Of a DNA stretch of 64,000 nt, positions 32,653-45,988 are shown piece by piece; the first letter of the stretch is position 1, and the number at the start of each line of letters is the position of its first letter. Source of the stretch: Carposina sasakii. Its lineage: Eukaryota; Arthropoda; Insecta; Lepidoptera; Carposinidae. The notes under the pieces are model-generated. The model was given only the letters and a program-made list of their open reading frames with translations. It did no database searches and was not told the DNA's origin. Where the stretch lies: positions 9,059,501 to 9,123,500 of the forward strand of contig CP053159.1 in the NCBI GenBank assembly GCA_014607495.2, given 5' to 3'. The position numbers and the translations under genes were made by a program.

Positions 32653-35540
32653 GCAGTAAACTGAATTAAAGACAACTTGAAGTTAGGTAGCTTGTTGTAC
32701 GTCACTGTATCTAATATAGACGTATAGAAATGGATAAGGTGTTTCGTTATTATTTTGAGTAAATTAAATATCGGCTGCCGTAACCTTCGTTATAAAGCTA
32801 ACATTTTACTTAATATTAAGTATCAACCTAACAAAAAAGATTAAAAAGATAAATAATTATTTATTTATTAATACAAATAATAAATAATACGTGCTTTGAT
32901 GAAGGGTTTTTCTCAATTTTTATCTTACAATTTTAAACCTGCTATGGCGTTGATTGAAAATTAATGAGAATTTTAATATTTTAACAAAATTTTATGTTCG
33001 GCAAATTAATGACGAAGTATCCCCTAGCTTAATATACTTATTTAATTATAATATTTAATAAACAGCTAATATTTTTTAAATATTTTAAATCCATGATAAA
33101 TGAAGGTTTTGAGAGGGTAGATAAAGTTTTGCTGCGTCGTAGGTACGCCAATTTGTTTTTTGCCTCGTGCCATAAAATTGATTTTCAGAAATCGTATCAT
33201 GAATTGCTTGAGCGTGACATATCTCATATCTAAACGTTAAATTCCTCAATCCAAGTTTTGATTAGACCAAGAAAGTGATTAATATATTTTCCGTGTTATT
33301 TTTAAAGAATTTAAACATTGTTCGAAATTGCATTCAGCCCGCACTTGAACGATCTCGAGTCATTAAATCAAAATTACTCTAATATGCTTTTTATCTTATT
33401 ATTCATGGATAAACTAATATTAATTTACCATCTTTTGATAAATGGAGGAAACACTTCGGCTTTTTAAAAAAATATTAGAAATGTTTAACTTATTAGAAAC
33501 AATGTAACCTGAACATTCAAGGTATACCTATTAGAATATCCTAGATCTATTTGCTTTTAAAAGGACTAAATAGGATCACATTATCACATAGTAAATTACT
33601 CCCACTTATTCACATTCCTGCAATGTGATAATATTGTAAGCAAGCTACTTTGAAATCAATTTATAATGTACCCCGTCTGACATATAAAGCCTTAAACGTA
33701 CGTGTAGTTTAAATGGCTATCCTTCACCGTAAATGTTATAACAACGTCCAACGTTAATCGTTCCTAAATAGCTTTAATCATAGCCAAAAGTAGTTGTCTG
33801 CTATGATGATTAATTGAACGCGTACTCATTTAACAAAAGCCAAACATTAATTAAACACTTACTCAGTAAACAATGACACTAGTAGTACTTCACACCCTCA
33901 TAACCGCATACCTATTGTCCCCAATACCGACTGACAAGCTTTATTATTAAATCTTTTGTTTCCATTAAAATTAGAAGAGGGCTGGAGGCATTTTTAATTA
34001 CATCACATTCAAAGATCTTATTCCGGTGGGAGACGGTTTTTAATTTAAATAAACGGCACATTCTCGTGTTCTGGATTGTTGGCACAAAATTGTATTCTAA
34101 TTTAACATGACAAATATCATCCGTTAGAAATACGATGTATGGAATCTAAAAGAAGGTAACGGTACTATTCATATATTTGTAGCTTTCAATCCGCAAATCA
34201 AGACATTACCTACACACTGCAATGTAACGTGAATATTGACGTTTTCGTTAACTTCTTACCTTAGTACGTAAGGGTGCTGTACTGTAGGTATATTACCTTC
34301 AGCTTATGGCGTCCCGGGCACGTTGTTGGAAAGTTTGATTACTTTGTAAATTCAACCGTGCCGTGAACAGTATTAAATTGTCATTAGTAGCACTTACCTC
34401 TAGTAATGCAAAACATTCACTAAACTCGTAATGAGCTTTCGCTGTAACTTGGAAATACAATATTTCTTAATTATTATAGCCAGAGCAAGTAAATGAAGTT
34501 ACATGTTGTGTTTTTTCCTAATTGAAATGATAATTACAATGCTCAAATTTCTTTCCAGAGTATGTTAATTTGCAAAACATATAGGTAGAAATTACGAATG
34601 TGGGTGATGAGTTTTTCTAGTTATAGTATGTACTCGTACATATGCGTATTTCACTAACGAACTGTACAACAACTAATATTTTGTTTTCGACTGCTAGTTA
34701 GGGATATTGTTTTATTATACATATAGTTTTATCAGAAATTTTAACTGAAAAACTGAAAAAATATAAAGAGTGTAACAGTATCTAAGGTAGATTTAGCGAA
34801 ATGTGAAAATGTTTCTATTACCTAGTTTTTCTTTAAGACGTTTGAATGGATTTTACATTAATACGTTAAAAAAAAATAATACACATAGTATTGTGTACAT
34901 ATATATATCAAGAAGCCTACTAATATGCATTTATAAGAAGTGAAAGGAAAAGTCTAAATTTTCCCCAAACAAGACAGTATTGTTACAAAGTCCCTTGTTT
35001 GTATGCACCATTATGTTAACTGGAGCATGCGTCACATGCTCTACGTGACTTTTGCCAGCTCTACGTTCCTACATTAATCGCTTGACGGATCGGAGACATG
35101 TTATATGCTCCTTCAGCCGTGAACTTCAAGCCGTTATCAAAATCGTCGCCTCCCGTCGGTATATCACGGGAATCGAATAAAGATTATTATCGAATCATGC
35201 GCAATGGAATTCGGGTCGTGAATCACGAGTCGTCAAGGGGAATTGGATTGTAATGTTGGTACGGCTGAGCGGTTTCGACGTGGCGTTCCGATAATGAGCA
35301 TCGGTATCATCACACGGCACACAGCTTCGATGCGACATCGAAGTAATTCACCGTGGATTCGAGGAGAAAAAATTGTGAAGTAAATTGGTGCCAGTATTCT
35401 TTTATTTTGCCGTGACAAGGCGGCCATAGTCAATTTTGGACTTTGATGGTGTTGTTTGTGAAGACTTTATGGTTCATTACTTTCCACCTACCGATATTTG
35501 CTAAGTTTATACCCAGGCTGCTTCCGACCGGTAGGAATGG
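32653..35540. other. AT-rich non-coding DNA
   Basis: A scrap of MITE family A occurs near 34,767-34,815 (GAGTGTAACAG, TTTAGCGAAATG). Positions 35,030-35,430 are less AT-rich and carry a 66-codon minus-strand frame (35,433-35,233) without recognisable motifs. No gene is called. Confidence 0.35.
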
Positions 35541-35544
35541 AAGT

Positions 35545-35607
35545 TGTTCAGGGAGGCCTATGCTCAGCAGTGGACTTCAAAGGGCTGAGAATGATGATGA
35601 TGATGGG
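35545..35607 (+). mobile_element. RTE-type LINE 3' tail with (TGA)n
   Basis: GGGAGGCCTATGCTCAGCAG followed by TGGACTTCAAAGGGCTGA and ATGATGATGATGATGG. This is a diverged copy of the tail seen at 15,286. Confidence 0.6.
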
Positions 35608-38116
35608 TATTTTGTACTTACGTCCGAATACAAATACAAAATAATATGCCCATATTAGTACACGTTTACATATTTTGAGAAATAAGTTTGTCGTCTTTTT
35701 ATGTAAAGTCTCTTATTGCAAGTTCAACGCAAATTATACCTATAACATAATGGTAGAATTTACGGGTATAAATGAATATTGTGTATTTGCACACACATCC
35801 CAAAATAGTGTAGCCAGAACTGAAAGATCACGAGTGATATCCCACAGCCAGTTGTAAAAGATCTGTGACAACATGCTTATCGCTCGAGTTCCGTAGGCTC
35901 TTGCACGGAACAATATAGTTAACGTACTATAGTGAAGTCCCACATCAGCCCAAACTTCTCTTTTCACAATACAGGGTGTGTGTGACAGCCAGACAAATAC
36001 TGAAATACTGAACAAGTACCATTGTTTTAAATTATACGACAGTGTTATTATTCGCAGGAAATGCATTTTAATTATTGGTTATTGTGTTATACGTTGCTGT
36101 TTTTTAGATCACTTGTGACAAATGGAGATTGGGCCTACTTAAACGAACTACACTATTTTTTTCCTGAAAAAATTAAAAAAATGTCGGAAAATTTTGGAAA
36201 ATTCCTGCGAAAATTCTGGTTCTCTTGCCTCATACCTACTAACTATTACCTTCCATAGATCGATATACTAGTTCTGTGCGGCTTTAAATAAATCGAAACA
36301 AGGTCGCTACGAGTGTGTATATTGTATGATACCTACGTATTTCTATCTTCATCATAATTTTCATTTTGCTTTAGGTAGGTATTATTTAAATCAGGCGCAA
36401 AACTGATTTCATAATCCGGAATACAAATACATACCTACGCCATCGCAATGCAAACAAAATGCAACTCTATTTATCTTTAGAGATTAATTGTATGCAAAAA
36501 TAAATGAATAATTCACATGAGTTATGAAACTGTATGTTTGTTTCACGACGATGATTTAACAGTTTACTTACGTCGTAAAGACACATGACAGCGGTAGTAC
36601 AAGTATATGATGTGTGGTTTATTTTTTGTTATTGAGATTCTGACCGTCACATTTAAATATAAAATAATATTTCTTCTAACTATAATAACATTGCCGATTA
36701 ACAACAGTATTGTAACTGTACACAGATTGAAGCATTTATAGTAAGCTGATAGATGTAAGGGGAATGTACATTCACACGAAGTTATTTCTCAACCCAGAGG
36801 GAGTTTCAGAAAATCTTTACTTCAAAAGCATAGGACTTCCAACGTAGGTTATACAAACTTCTAACCCCTTTTTTACCCCCTCCACCCGAGTTTGGTAAAA
36901 TCCGTTCTTAGCGGATGTTTAAACCCTATATGGAACCTACCTGCCTAACTTCAAGTCAGGTCAAAATCTAGATCAAGATATAAATACTTATTTACGCACT
37001 AATAGAACTTCACAGGCTTTACTGTGTGATATATTGCTAGTACGAGTATACTTCAATAAACATCAATGTTATTCAAGAAAAGCATTTTCTCGTTTTCTGA
37101 TAAATATATTAAAACATCATAAATAGGTACAACACAATAGATATTACGTGGTAGCAAGTAGATAGGTATCAGACCGTCTGTCGACTTAGAAACGATTGTC
37201 GCGTCGTCGTTAAGTCTTGTCAGAAGATTTTCTTGAGCGCATTTAGCGCTCTAAATATTTCTTTTATAGGTTTTCCTACCTCAGCCATTTATAGAGTTCC
37301 GTACTTTTATAGTCTTCCAGCATCTTTATTGATGCGATTACTGTGTTACGTAAGTATGTAGATAGATGCGTACTGTAACTGAGTTCACGGTTTTGTGATA
37401 GTACATGAGGGTGCGGGGGATATTTTATTGAAAGGCACTTATCTAGGTTGATAACTAAACTTTAGTTCAGTTGGCGCTATTATTTTATGCGGATTATTAT
37501 GATATAGGTAATATTTTTATTTACAGTAAAAATAATATAAACATTGATGTAAGTTCGAACATCTTTTCACTGTTATCGCATACTTAGTAAATACCTTCTT
37601 CGTGTAAGTACCTCTTACTAAACCTGGTGAAATATTAAGATGGGGTAATCGCGTTGCATGAGGTACATGTGTTCTGTTGTTTACATTTTCAATGGCGTAG
37701 ATTGAAACAAACAGTCGAGCATCCAAGATTTACAAACAAAACAACAAGCAGAAAATACGAATATACAGTTGAAAAATAAACATCGCACCATTGAAGGCGT
37801 ACAACTTGACTACTCCATTTTAGAAGTGTTACTTATTCCATTGTGTTAAAGTTGAATTCTTTTAGTGTGGTGTAAGGAGAGTTTGCTATCAAAATTAAGA
37901 ATCTTATGGTGACACGCGATCGCTTCAAAAGGCCGGTGTAGAGTCGCCGTCAAAATGAAGATTTTATTATTTTTACGTACTGCTACCATTTGGCATAAGC
38001 TTATCGACACTCTTGAATTTTAAATATGTAGGTATAGTTTAATAAAAAATATATAAAATCTGAAAATTTTCTTTTATGCCGCCATATAGGCTATTAAGGA
38101 ATTACATTTAATTATA
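35608..38116. other. AT-rich non-coding DNA
   Basis: Near 36,800-36,990 the text (TACCCCCTCCACCCGAG, AAACCCTATATGGAACCT) looks like a worn interspersed repeat of unknown family. A CAGGGTGTGTGTGACAG word at 35,974 may be a MITE end. No gene. Confidence 0.3.
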
Positions 38117-38461
38117 CAGGTTGATTTTTGGTCGTCAACGTTCCCGAAAGCTACGGGAACTCCTCATCATCACGATACCTGGGAAGTGTCTGGTTTCCAA
38201 TATATTAGGGTTCAAAGTTAAGTAAATAGACTGCGTTTTTCTGCATAAATGCACATTGACGCGTGTAAGAAAATTTTTTCACAAGAAATAATTAATATCT
38301 GTCTATGAAAAAACTAGCATAAACACTGGACACTATAAATTTGGCCCGATCAAGTAATTAAAAAAAAAATTCCCAGCATTTTTTTTGGCATACACTTATT
38401 TTATTTGATGTATAGAATACGTACCCTTTGTTAATGATGGTGGCCACAAAAAAACATCCTG
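38117..38461 (-). mobile_element. MITE family B, complete reverse copy (345 bp)
   Basis: Runs from CAGGTTGATTTTTGG to ACATCCTG and is flanked by TA on each side. In reverse complement it follows the copy at 50,270-50,640 throughout (AAACGCAGTCTATT, ATGCTGGGAA, GGGTACGTA). Confidence 0.75.
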
Positions 38462-38491
38462 TATATTACAGAAGCAATTTTATTTTATTTA

Positions 38492-38735
38492 GACGGCCGA
38501 CTGGTCTAGTAGGTAGTGACCCTGCCTGCGACGCCATAGGTCCTGGGTTCGAATCCCGGTAGGTGCAAACATTGATATGATGAATATCAATGTTCGTTTC
38601 CGAGTCATGGATGTTTCTATACTTACTCGTATCTATGTATTTATATACCGTTGCTTAGTAACCACGACACAAGACCTTAGGGATCTTAGTGTGGGACTAG
38701 GTTAATGTGTTGTGTAGTGTTAAAAAAAACCCTAC
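38492..38735 (+). mobile_element. tRNA-derived SINE, copy 2
   Basis: The A-box-like TGGTCTAGTAGGTAGTGA, B-box GGTTCGAATCC (38,545-38,555) and body match the copy at 32,155. It starts 30 bp after the family B MITE. Confidence 0.85.
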
Positions 38736-39110
38736 ATATAAAATGAGATTACACTAATACCACCCCTAAGAAAAGATAAAATAATAAACTGTTTATACTC
38801 ACATCCGCATACTAACAGATGTTTACTAATATTAAGACTGCAGTTTTACTAAACGTTTATACTCGTAATCTAAAAAAAGCCGCTATTTACGATGTCGACT
38901 GTACCATTATGTGAAGAAATTACCGGATCAATAACGGTTACTTATGCATTAGTAAAGTCAGTAAGTAAAGCAACTGAATGTCATGTGATAGAAAATAAAT
39001 AAGTGCTAGTTTTTTTTATAACCACCCATTTAATTTTAAAGACAATCACTTTACAGCCAATGTGAATAACCGATCTTAAGCCACATTTACATGATAGCAT
39101 TTTCTTGCCT
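38736..39110. other. AT-rich spacer
   Basis: Nothing recognised. Confidence 0.3.
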
Positions 39111-39111
39111 G

Positions 39112-39466
39112 CATAACTGAGTGAGACATACAATACAATTTTATTGAAGCAACATATGACTGGCGTGGTCTAAACTGCTATTTTTGAAACATTATTCAAA
39201 TTAATGTTAATTAATTAAGTAATGGCGTATCCATAATTTGCATAATATAATTGTTCTTGAATGTTCAAGAAAATCTTACAACTCTGGTGGAAAGGCAGCC
39301 TTTCCAGACTTAAGATGACGGGCCGTCAGGGCCTGGTACACTCGTTTTACGGCCATGGACGGCATGGTCGACGAGCAACCGGCACACGCATAGACTATTA
39401 GATAGACTACGATAACTGTAATATGTCTTTCCTCTTTATTGTAATGTCATGTCTCACTCAGTTAAT
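39112..39466. mobile_element. Probable MITE with ~30-bp inverted ends
   Basis: CATAACTGAGTGAGACAT at 39,112 and ATGTCTCACTCAGTTAATG at 39,448 are inverted, and the pairing continues with CAATA/TATTG words. The middle (39,285-39,400) is GC-rich (GACGGGCCGTCAGGGCCTGG) and unlike the arms, perhaps a further insertion. Confidence 0.5.
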
Positions 39467-39549
39467 GGACTCTCTTTAAAGTACATTACCTATCAGTATG
39501 TGAAATTAGTTTAGTTTTAGAGTTCTAGTGTCAGTAATGACATTATTAA

Positions 39550-39694
39550 CACATTAACGGCCAATTTCAATACGAGAGATGAAAACGAATCTCGGATTTA
39601 TTTATTCCTAATTTTAAATTTTGTATGAATTAATTGAAGATTAAATCTGAGATATGTAAAAAATCTCTCAAGACCAGTTATAGAAATTGGCTGT
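39550..39694 (+). mobile_element. MITE with ACGGCCAATT termini, copy 1 (~145 bp)
   Basis: Starts ACGGCCAATTTC and ends GAAATTGGCTGT (inverted). The inner text ATCTCGGATTTATTTATTCC and TGAAGATTAAATCTGAGAT is shared, in reverse, with 63,543-63,695. Confidence 0.75.
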
Positions 39695-40934
39695 AAGTAG
39701 GTAATTACTTCTTTTTAAATACAGGTCTTAAAGTAAGATACGTTGATGGTATTGGATTGGATTGAGTTGAGAAAATGTCGAAAGAAATCTTAAAAAACTA
39801 ATTAAAAGTTACTATAACAAAAACTACAAAAATGACTAACGAATAAACGTAAACAAATTTTTTGTCAAATACAGTTTACCGGTAAAATAAAATGGTGAAC
39901 ACAATTATCAAAATTTAAACAAACTAAATACAAGCTATCTACAACAAATATTTTCAAAAATCACATAATAGGTACACAGAGTTCTATTTAGCAAATCATG
40001 TACACCGATATATTGACAGCACGTCTTAAATAATCTTACCGCGAAAATCCTCGAAAACTCGAACCACTGGAGTTAACGTATGAACGCGGTACTCCCTTTG
40101 ATCAATTTTCCACATAAATTGGGAAACAAAATACCTATACATACCTTTATACTATATAGATTATACTATACAGATTATTAGGCATCTTTGAGTAGACACT
40201 CAAACCTTTCCACTCGGATAATTACGTTCGTTTGGAATTGTCATTTGAATACCTTCAGTAGTCGTTCAAAATGATTGTTATTAGTTACTAGTAGCCCTTT
40301 AGTAGCTTACTCGTATTTCTGGAACCTAATCACAGCGTCTTCTACGTACTCGGTCTAATTATACTTTTTACAAATACACTTTTTTAGGTAGTAGAACTGT
40401 TTGGACTTTTGTGAAAAAAAAAACAAATTGCAAAAATTTTCTAGAAAAAATATTTTTCCATAGTCAAAAGTAGCCTGTCCTTTTTCAATATCTACCAATA
40501 TGTGTACCAAATTTCATTCAAGTTGACTTTGTCGTAAAAATGCGATAGACAGAAAGACAGGCAAAGTTACTTTCACATTTATAACATTAGTAAGGTTTTT
40601 CTCTTTAGGCTATTCATATCATCATCTTCCTGCTCTTATCCCGGTATTTACAGGGTGGGCAGAATATTCAGATTCCGATTATTATTATGCTTTATTTCAC
40701 ACAGTACATAATAAATATGATGTCTTTTGAAACTCATATTGCCAAATATTTGGCATTTGTTTTACGACCGGGTGCCTGCCTGACGCCAATCCTCCTCGGG
40801 TATAGCTAAGTGACAATCTAAGCTATTCTTATCATCTAGCTATTTTTCCATGTCGGTATTCATTGGCCTAATTAGAAATTTTGAAAATATGTCAGTATAT
40901 GCGGAGTCAATCCTATTTCGCTAATATATATATA
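39695..40934. other. AT-rich DNA with one Helitron-like fragment
   Basis: Positions ~40,455-40,592 (AAAAGTAGCCTGTCCTTTTT, TACCAAATTTCATTCAAGTT, CACATTTATAACATTAGTAA) are a minus-strand piece of a lepidopteran Helitron-type repeat without its 3' end. The rest is unrecognised. Confidence 0.45.
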
Positions 40935-41185
40935 CAGAATGTAACAAAAAGGGTATGTTAAGCGAAAAGCTACGTAAATAGCCCATTGTAGAGAACCTCT
41001 CTCGAGAAGACTCGAAATCACATATTTTTCCCGATAGTATGGAGAATTTTTTAATATCTCAGGAATTTTCATACAATCTTGAAAAATAAACATGTGATTT
41101 CGAGTCTCAAATTTTGTGGATAGGTTCTCTACAGTGGGCTATTTACGTAGCTTTTCGCTTAACATACCCTTTTTGTTACACCCTG
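40935..41185 (+). mobile_element. MITE family A, complete copy (251 bp)
   Basis: CAGAATGTAACA at the left and TGTTACACCCTG at the right, with TA on both sides. The interior is nearly collinear with the copy at 3368, including the facing GACTCGAAATCAC / GTGATTTCGAGTC words. Confidence 0.8.
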
Positions 41186-41965
41186 TATATATAGGTAGTT
41201 CAATAAAAACGTTACTGGTATGGTATAGTCTCCCTATTGTAGTGTAGGATACAACACATTGTCCGTAAATTATGGGACATTTAGGAGCTTCTTGGGGTGT
41301 CACCCCCTTTTATTTGTATTGCACCTTTGAACTTAGCGTTTCATAAAGGAAAATAACTACTTAGCTTTTAGTTTATAGATAACAACCAAGAAATCGCTAT
41401 GACGGAGGTAAGGGATAAGGTATTAATCGTGAGTCTACGATAAGGTATATTACCTAGTTGTAAATGGCATGAATAATAGGTGAGTATGATAGGTAAAAAA
41501 AGTTAAAACATAGAACTTAAAGGGCATACCTGCAAACAATAATTTATATACAAATATGAATCCCGGTCCCCATCAAAACAAACATTAGTGATAAGGTTAC
41601 AATATACACCATGGACAGAGAGAAAGAGAGAGAATTATATGCACTTAACGGCCAATTACGGAATTGAATATGGGAATTTAAAACTCCTGACAATATTAGG
41701 TATACAAACTAACATAACTACTATAATGAGAAAATTATGAGATTATAAATGAAAAAACTCAAAAGCTGTATTTGTAACTAGATACCCTGCACCAGCTGAA
41801 TATGCCAACTATATTATGGCAGCTGGCTATAATATACCTGAATATTATGCAAATAAGAGGTTCGTGCTCTTCACGACACAAATGGGTGCCATTAGATTCC
41901 TCGTAGTATTTATTTCAGCAGCTATTTATTTATGAGTCTGAAGCTATTTACATTTAATTTTTTTG
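41186..41965. other. Non-coding stretch, nothing recognised
   Basis: A small ACGGCCAATTACGGAATT word at 41,660 may be a MITE remnant. No gene. Confidence 0.3.
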
Positions 41966-42105
41966 CCTTTCTAATACATACATACATTTAATCACACCTT
42001 TATCCCTTACGGGGTAGGCAGAACACCAATGGCCGATAGAACCACATTGTGCCACTTCTGACCAATTTTGAGGGTATAGTTGAGATGTACAAGTTCGGTT
42101 CTGCC
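41966..42105 (-). repeat. Short interspersed repeat (CCTTTATCCCTTACGGGG type)
   Basis: The sequence from ACATACATACATTTAATCAC through CCTTTATCCCTTACGGGGTA to CACTTCTGACCAATTTTGA recurs at 46,793, 62,670 and 62,838. In one frame it reads CGSIG..CSAYPVRDKGVI in several copies, but that only reflects nucleotide identity. It is probably the 3' part of a SINE or LINE of unknown family. Confidence 0.6.
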
Positions 42106-42128
42106 TTTCTAATGACCGTAAATATGTG

Positions 42129-42311
42129 TGCGTGCATGTAAGCGTAGACGTACAGGTGCCTCTGAGTTGTAATGTATGGAACTGTATAGGTACGGGCAGA
42201 CCGGATGCGTATGCGTAGACGTAAGCATAGACGTCAAGCGGTGACAGACTCAGAGGTACGTGTACGTCTACGCTTACGTGCATGCATACGCATCCGGTGT
42301 GCTCGAAGCTT
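42129..42311. mobile_element. Palindromic MITE, second copy with an extra inverted half
   Basis: 42,200-42,311 matches the 140-bp hairpin MITE at 18,644 (ACCGGATGCGTATGCGTAGA, ATACGCATCCGGTGTGCTCG). Immediately left, 42,129-42,185 is the reverse complement of the right half of the same unit (GCATGTAAGCGTAGACGTAC, TTGTAATGTATGGAACTGT). Confidence 0.65.
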
Positions 42312-43656
42312 TAAGCCTTACTACCTGTTTATAATGTAATTAGCGCCCGCCCATGACTTCATCCGCATAAAATGTAGAATTCACGTTCTCGTGGGAATTC
42401 CGGACAGTCTTTTCTTATCGAATGCCTGTGTAAGAACATACAGTCCAAGTTTCAAGTCTCGATCAGCGATTTAGGCTGTGCTTTAAAACGTCGCGTTGTC
42501 AACCATTTAATTAAAGAAAATGCATTTTATGTTTAGTTATATGTAGATGTATAGGTATGAGATATATCATGACATTATTTTTCTGCAAATTGTGTCAGTC
42601 TTCGTGGAACAGGATTGTAATCATCATCAAAGCACAAATAAACTGTTTGACACCCAATAGTTACCTATCTAAGTAAAAACTGGGAATTTTTTTCACAGCT
42701 CTACGAACACAAAGCTTACAAACAAACAAAAATGCAAATACATTTGCGGCATCTTAAACTGTGATATAATATATAAGCAAATGTTATCATAATATACAAA
42801 ATCCACCATAAAGGACAGCCACCTCAAATGAGAGAGGAGTGAAAAACCCTTTGCCTTTTTTGTAAAACTATTCTGAACATTTACATTTGGTTGCGTCGCT
42901 ATAAAATATTTGGGGCCGTCTGCGTAAAGTTGGTTTTGAATATTTTGAACACTTTACAAGATCCTACCTGACGAGCTACTGTGAATATTCGATAATATCA
43001 GAGAGATTATTATATTTGAATTGTTCTTAATTTTTATTGATGTAAAATAAGTAATTCAGATAGATGTTGTGATAACTTTTTTTTAACAAAACAACGATAC
43101 GAAAATCATATTCAAATAATGAACATTCACCAAGTTGTCATGGTCTATTGCAAGATTTACTAGTGATGGATAGAAAGCGTCATGAAAAGGATAACTGCAT
43201 TTCGGAAATTCACAGTAACAAAAACAAAATTATACAGACTAAGCAATCCTTATCAAGGTCAGTCCGTGAATGGGTGGACCTTTCTATATGAACAAAAGTA
43301 ACATTTGTTTTCTGATCTACCTAAGACAGCTCTTTTTCTAAACACGCTTTTATTTCACTGTATAATATTAGTAGTAAATATCATAGATAAATATGATACA
43401 CCAATAAAGAAATATTTTCATACAGTTATTATCTCCAATATAATGTATAGTACTTCACGTAAAGTTGAAGAAGTTTTTAGATCAGAGTGAGTCGGTCAAA
43501 CTAGGTTAAACTTGTTTAGTTCCCAACTTGGCAGAAGATGTGTAATCTAAGCAAACGTATACGTTGGCGATTTCTACAGTAACTGTAGCGAAATTGCTTT
43601 TGTTGTTAATACTCGTAGTTACGAAATCTAATTGTATTTTACCTAATCTAAAATAT
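42312..43656. other. AT-rich non-coding DNA
   Basis: Nothing recognised. Confidence 0.35.
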
Positions 43657-43845
43657 CCGCCGATTAGTACTGCTGGTGACACTGACTGCGACGCTATAGG
43701 TCCAGGGTTCGAATCCCGGTAGATGCAAACATTGATATGACGGATATCGATGTTTGTTTCCGATGGATGTTTCTATACGAATCTATGCATTTATATACCG
43801 TTGCTTAGCACCCAAGACAGAAGACCTTAGGGATATTAGAGTAGG
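43657..43845 (+). mobile_element. tRNA-derived SINE, copy 3
   Basis: B-box GGTTCGAATCC at 43,706-43,716 and the body words TATATACCGTTGCTTAG and AGAAGACCTTAGGGAT. More diverged than copies 1 and 2; the A-box is blurred (TAGTACTGCTGGTGA). Confidence 0.7.
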
Positions 43846-44296
43846 AAAAGATGTGCATATTTATTTATATTATCATTCAATTTTTTTAGCTGTTTTTTAT
43901 TATTTGATTTGAAGACAGGTATATTTCGTCACGTTCGACTGTATACAGTAGACTGTATGGCCCGGTTAGAGAAACGTAGAAACGATGAAATGAGTTAAAA
44001 AACCGGCCTAATATAATTTGAACTTGCGCATGAAGGCTTCCAAATACTTATTATTTCAAATTATAACAAACGAATAGGTATACCAAATATGTGTTATCCA
44101 TTAAAATATTCAGTTTTAATCTTACTAAAAACCAATTAATTTAATTTAATACTATTGTGTAAATTTGAAAATCCACAATATTATTTTTACATAGGTATAG
44201 CTATGGAAATATGGGCTGCTCGAAATTATGTGCTCTCATTATTCATAAATGTTTCGCAAAATGGTAATGTGTGATGAAGCCCACTCAAATTTATAT
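43846..44296. other. AT-rich spacer
   Basis: Nothing recognised. Confidence 0.3.
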
Positions 44297-44402
44297 AGGT
44301 TGTAACAGAAGGGGTACGTCAACTGAAAAGCTATGAACACAGTCCACCTTTAAAGAACCTATCCATAAAAAATTGAGATTCTAAAACACATGTTTATTTC
44401 TC
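44297..44402 (+). mobile_element. MITE family A, 5' half
   Basis: GGTTGTAACAGAAGGGGTAC, GAACCTATCC and ACACATGTTTATTTCTCCA resemble the left half of the family; the right terminus is absent. Confidence 0.5.
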
Positions 44403-44512
44403 CAATATAAAGACTTTTCAAGCAACGGAGGAATATTAACCACATAATAATCTTCTTTCTCATTAATGATGTCTAATTATCAAAGAGTAGATACATTTTT
44501 TTTAAAACGAAA

Positions 44513-45350
44513 AACCGACTTCCTCCCAAAACTCGAGCTGACTAAAGTAAAATTTTAATTAAGGGCAAATTTATATTGCGTTAAGCCGTGTATGAAGTTT
44601 AGAAGGCAGAAAATATTGTCAGATTTATATGCCAGCAAATGATTAAATAGGCCACATGACAAAAGAGAGAAATGACTAGGCTTCGAAACTTTACGTCTGA
44701 CAATATAAGCAACATATAATTACACTCCTTCTTCCTGCCCTGTTCCCAATCATTTGGGGTTGGTGCAATATGTAGGTACTGTTCTTTCATTTATCTCTAT
44801 TATCCACCATCTCCTTATTCTCATGTCTACCTCTTCCTCTATAACCATCTTACTTCGGACACGGCTTAACGCAACATATAATTTCACGACTTAACTTAAT
44901 AGGCTTATGACTATTGCAGTCCACTACTGGACGTAGGCCTCCCCCTGCCATAGGGGGATTTTGTTACTAAAAAGTCCCACTATCTGTTTTTCGGCGGCTC
45001 CATCATCAGGCCCTCGTTTCCTTTATATTATGTGTAGCTGACCAAAATTCTCTATAAAAATCTAAAAACGGACTACTCGTGCCTATTATATTTGAGGATA
45101 TCCCTAGATTCCTTAGAGATTCCATCATCAGATGTTATGTTTTATATGTAGGTGATGAAAACGCTCAGTAAAAGTATAAAAACAAACTACATGTGCCTAC
45201 AATATTTGAGGATTGCCCTCGATTTCTCCAAGTTCCCATCATCAGATCCTGATGTGGTGAATATGGGACCAACTTGGAAGCATACCATGACAAACTATAA
45301 AAAAAATTGAAATCGGTTCATAAATGACGGAGTTCTGAGGTAACACACAT
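44513..45350 (-). mobile_element. AACCGACTTC-TIR repeat, reverse copy
   Basis: Starts AACCGACTTC and in reverse complement follows the copy at 56,072 throughout, including an internal RTE-like LINE tail (GCAGTCCACTACTGGACGTA, ~44,917). It lacks the ~680-bp LINE fragment present in the other copy at the position equivalent to ~44,705. It fades at ACACACATAAAAAATTT, before reaching a second AACCGACTTC terminus. Confidence 0.75.
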
Positions 45351-45413
45351 AAAAAATTTAAAATCCTTTTTATAGCGTAAGTATAAATTAGTGTGGTATC
45401 GTGGGACACCAGG

Positions 45414-45988
45414 TAGGAACGAAGTTCCTTCGGCTAATGTAGAATCGACACAACTTACAAAGATTTTAATATGTACACACAATATTAACCAATGTAAAAT
45501 ATTTTATATTTATAAATAAACTAATACTTACGTACTCGTATTTAATTCTTTTGCACTGAATAATTTCCCACTATTATCACTGTCAATTGCATTCAAGTCA
45601 CTTGTTAGTTCACTTGCCATTGTTACTATATTTGTTATTGTTTTGACGATTTGAAATTATATGAAAATAAACGTGGCTACTCACGAGTAAAATGTATCTA
45701 TAATGTGAGTATTCGCCACGTGCTTGTCCATGAATTCATGAGTATATACTATGCATTGGCGGGGTGGAGTAGTAATAGAGAGAGAAGGGATGAGAGAACG
45801 AAAAGAAAGAGGGAGAAAGAGAAAGATATTATACACTACTCGCTTGTGTATACGACTGTCGCGCCTGCGCACGTCTCATTTTATTCCACACACTTTTTCT
45901 TACGGTTTTACTATCACATTTTTTTCAGTTCGGTTGCGCAGCAAAATCCCTATCTCCTCCAAGCCTGCCGTAAGGAACTTCGTTCCAA
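45414..45988. mobile_element. MITE with GGAACGAAGTTCCTT termini (~575 bp)
   Basis: GGAACGAAGTTCCTTCGGC at the left and GCCGTAAGGAACTTCGTTCC at the right are inverted with one indel. The terminal word is itself a partial palindrome. A purine-rich GAGAGAAGGG...AAAGAGGGAGAAAGAG tract lies at 45,776-45,825. Open frames of 118-123 codons cross the purine tract and have no protein motifs. Confidence 0.6.
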
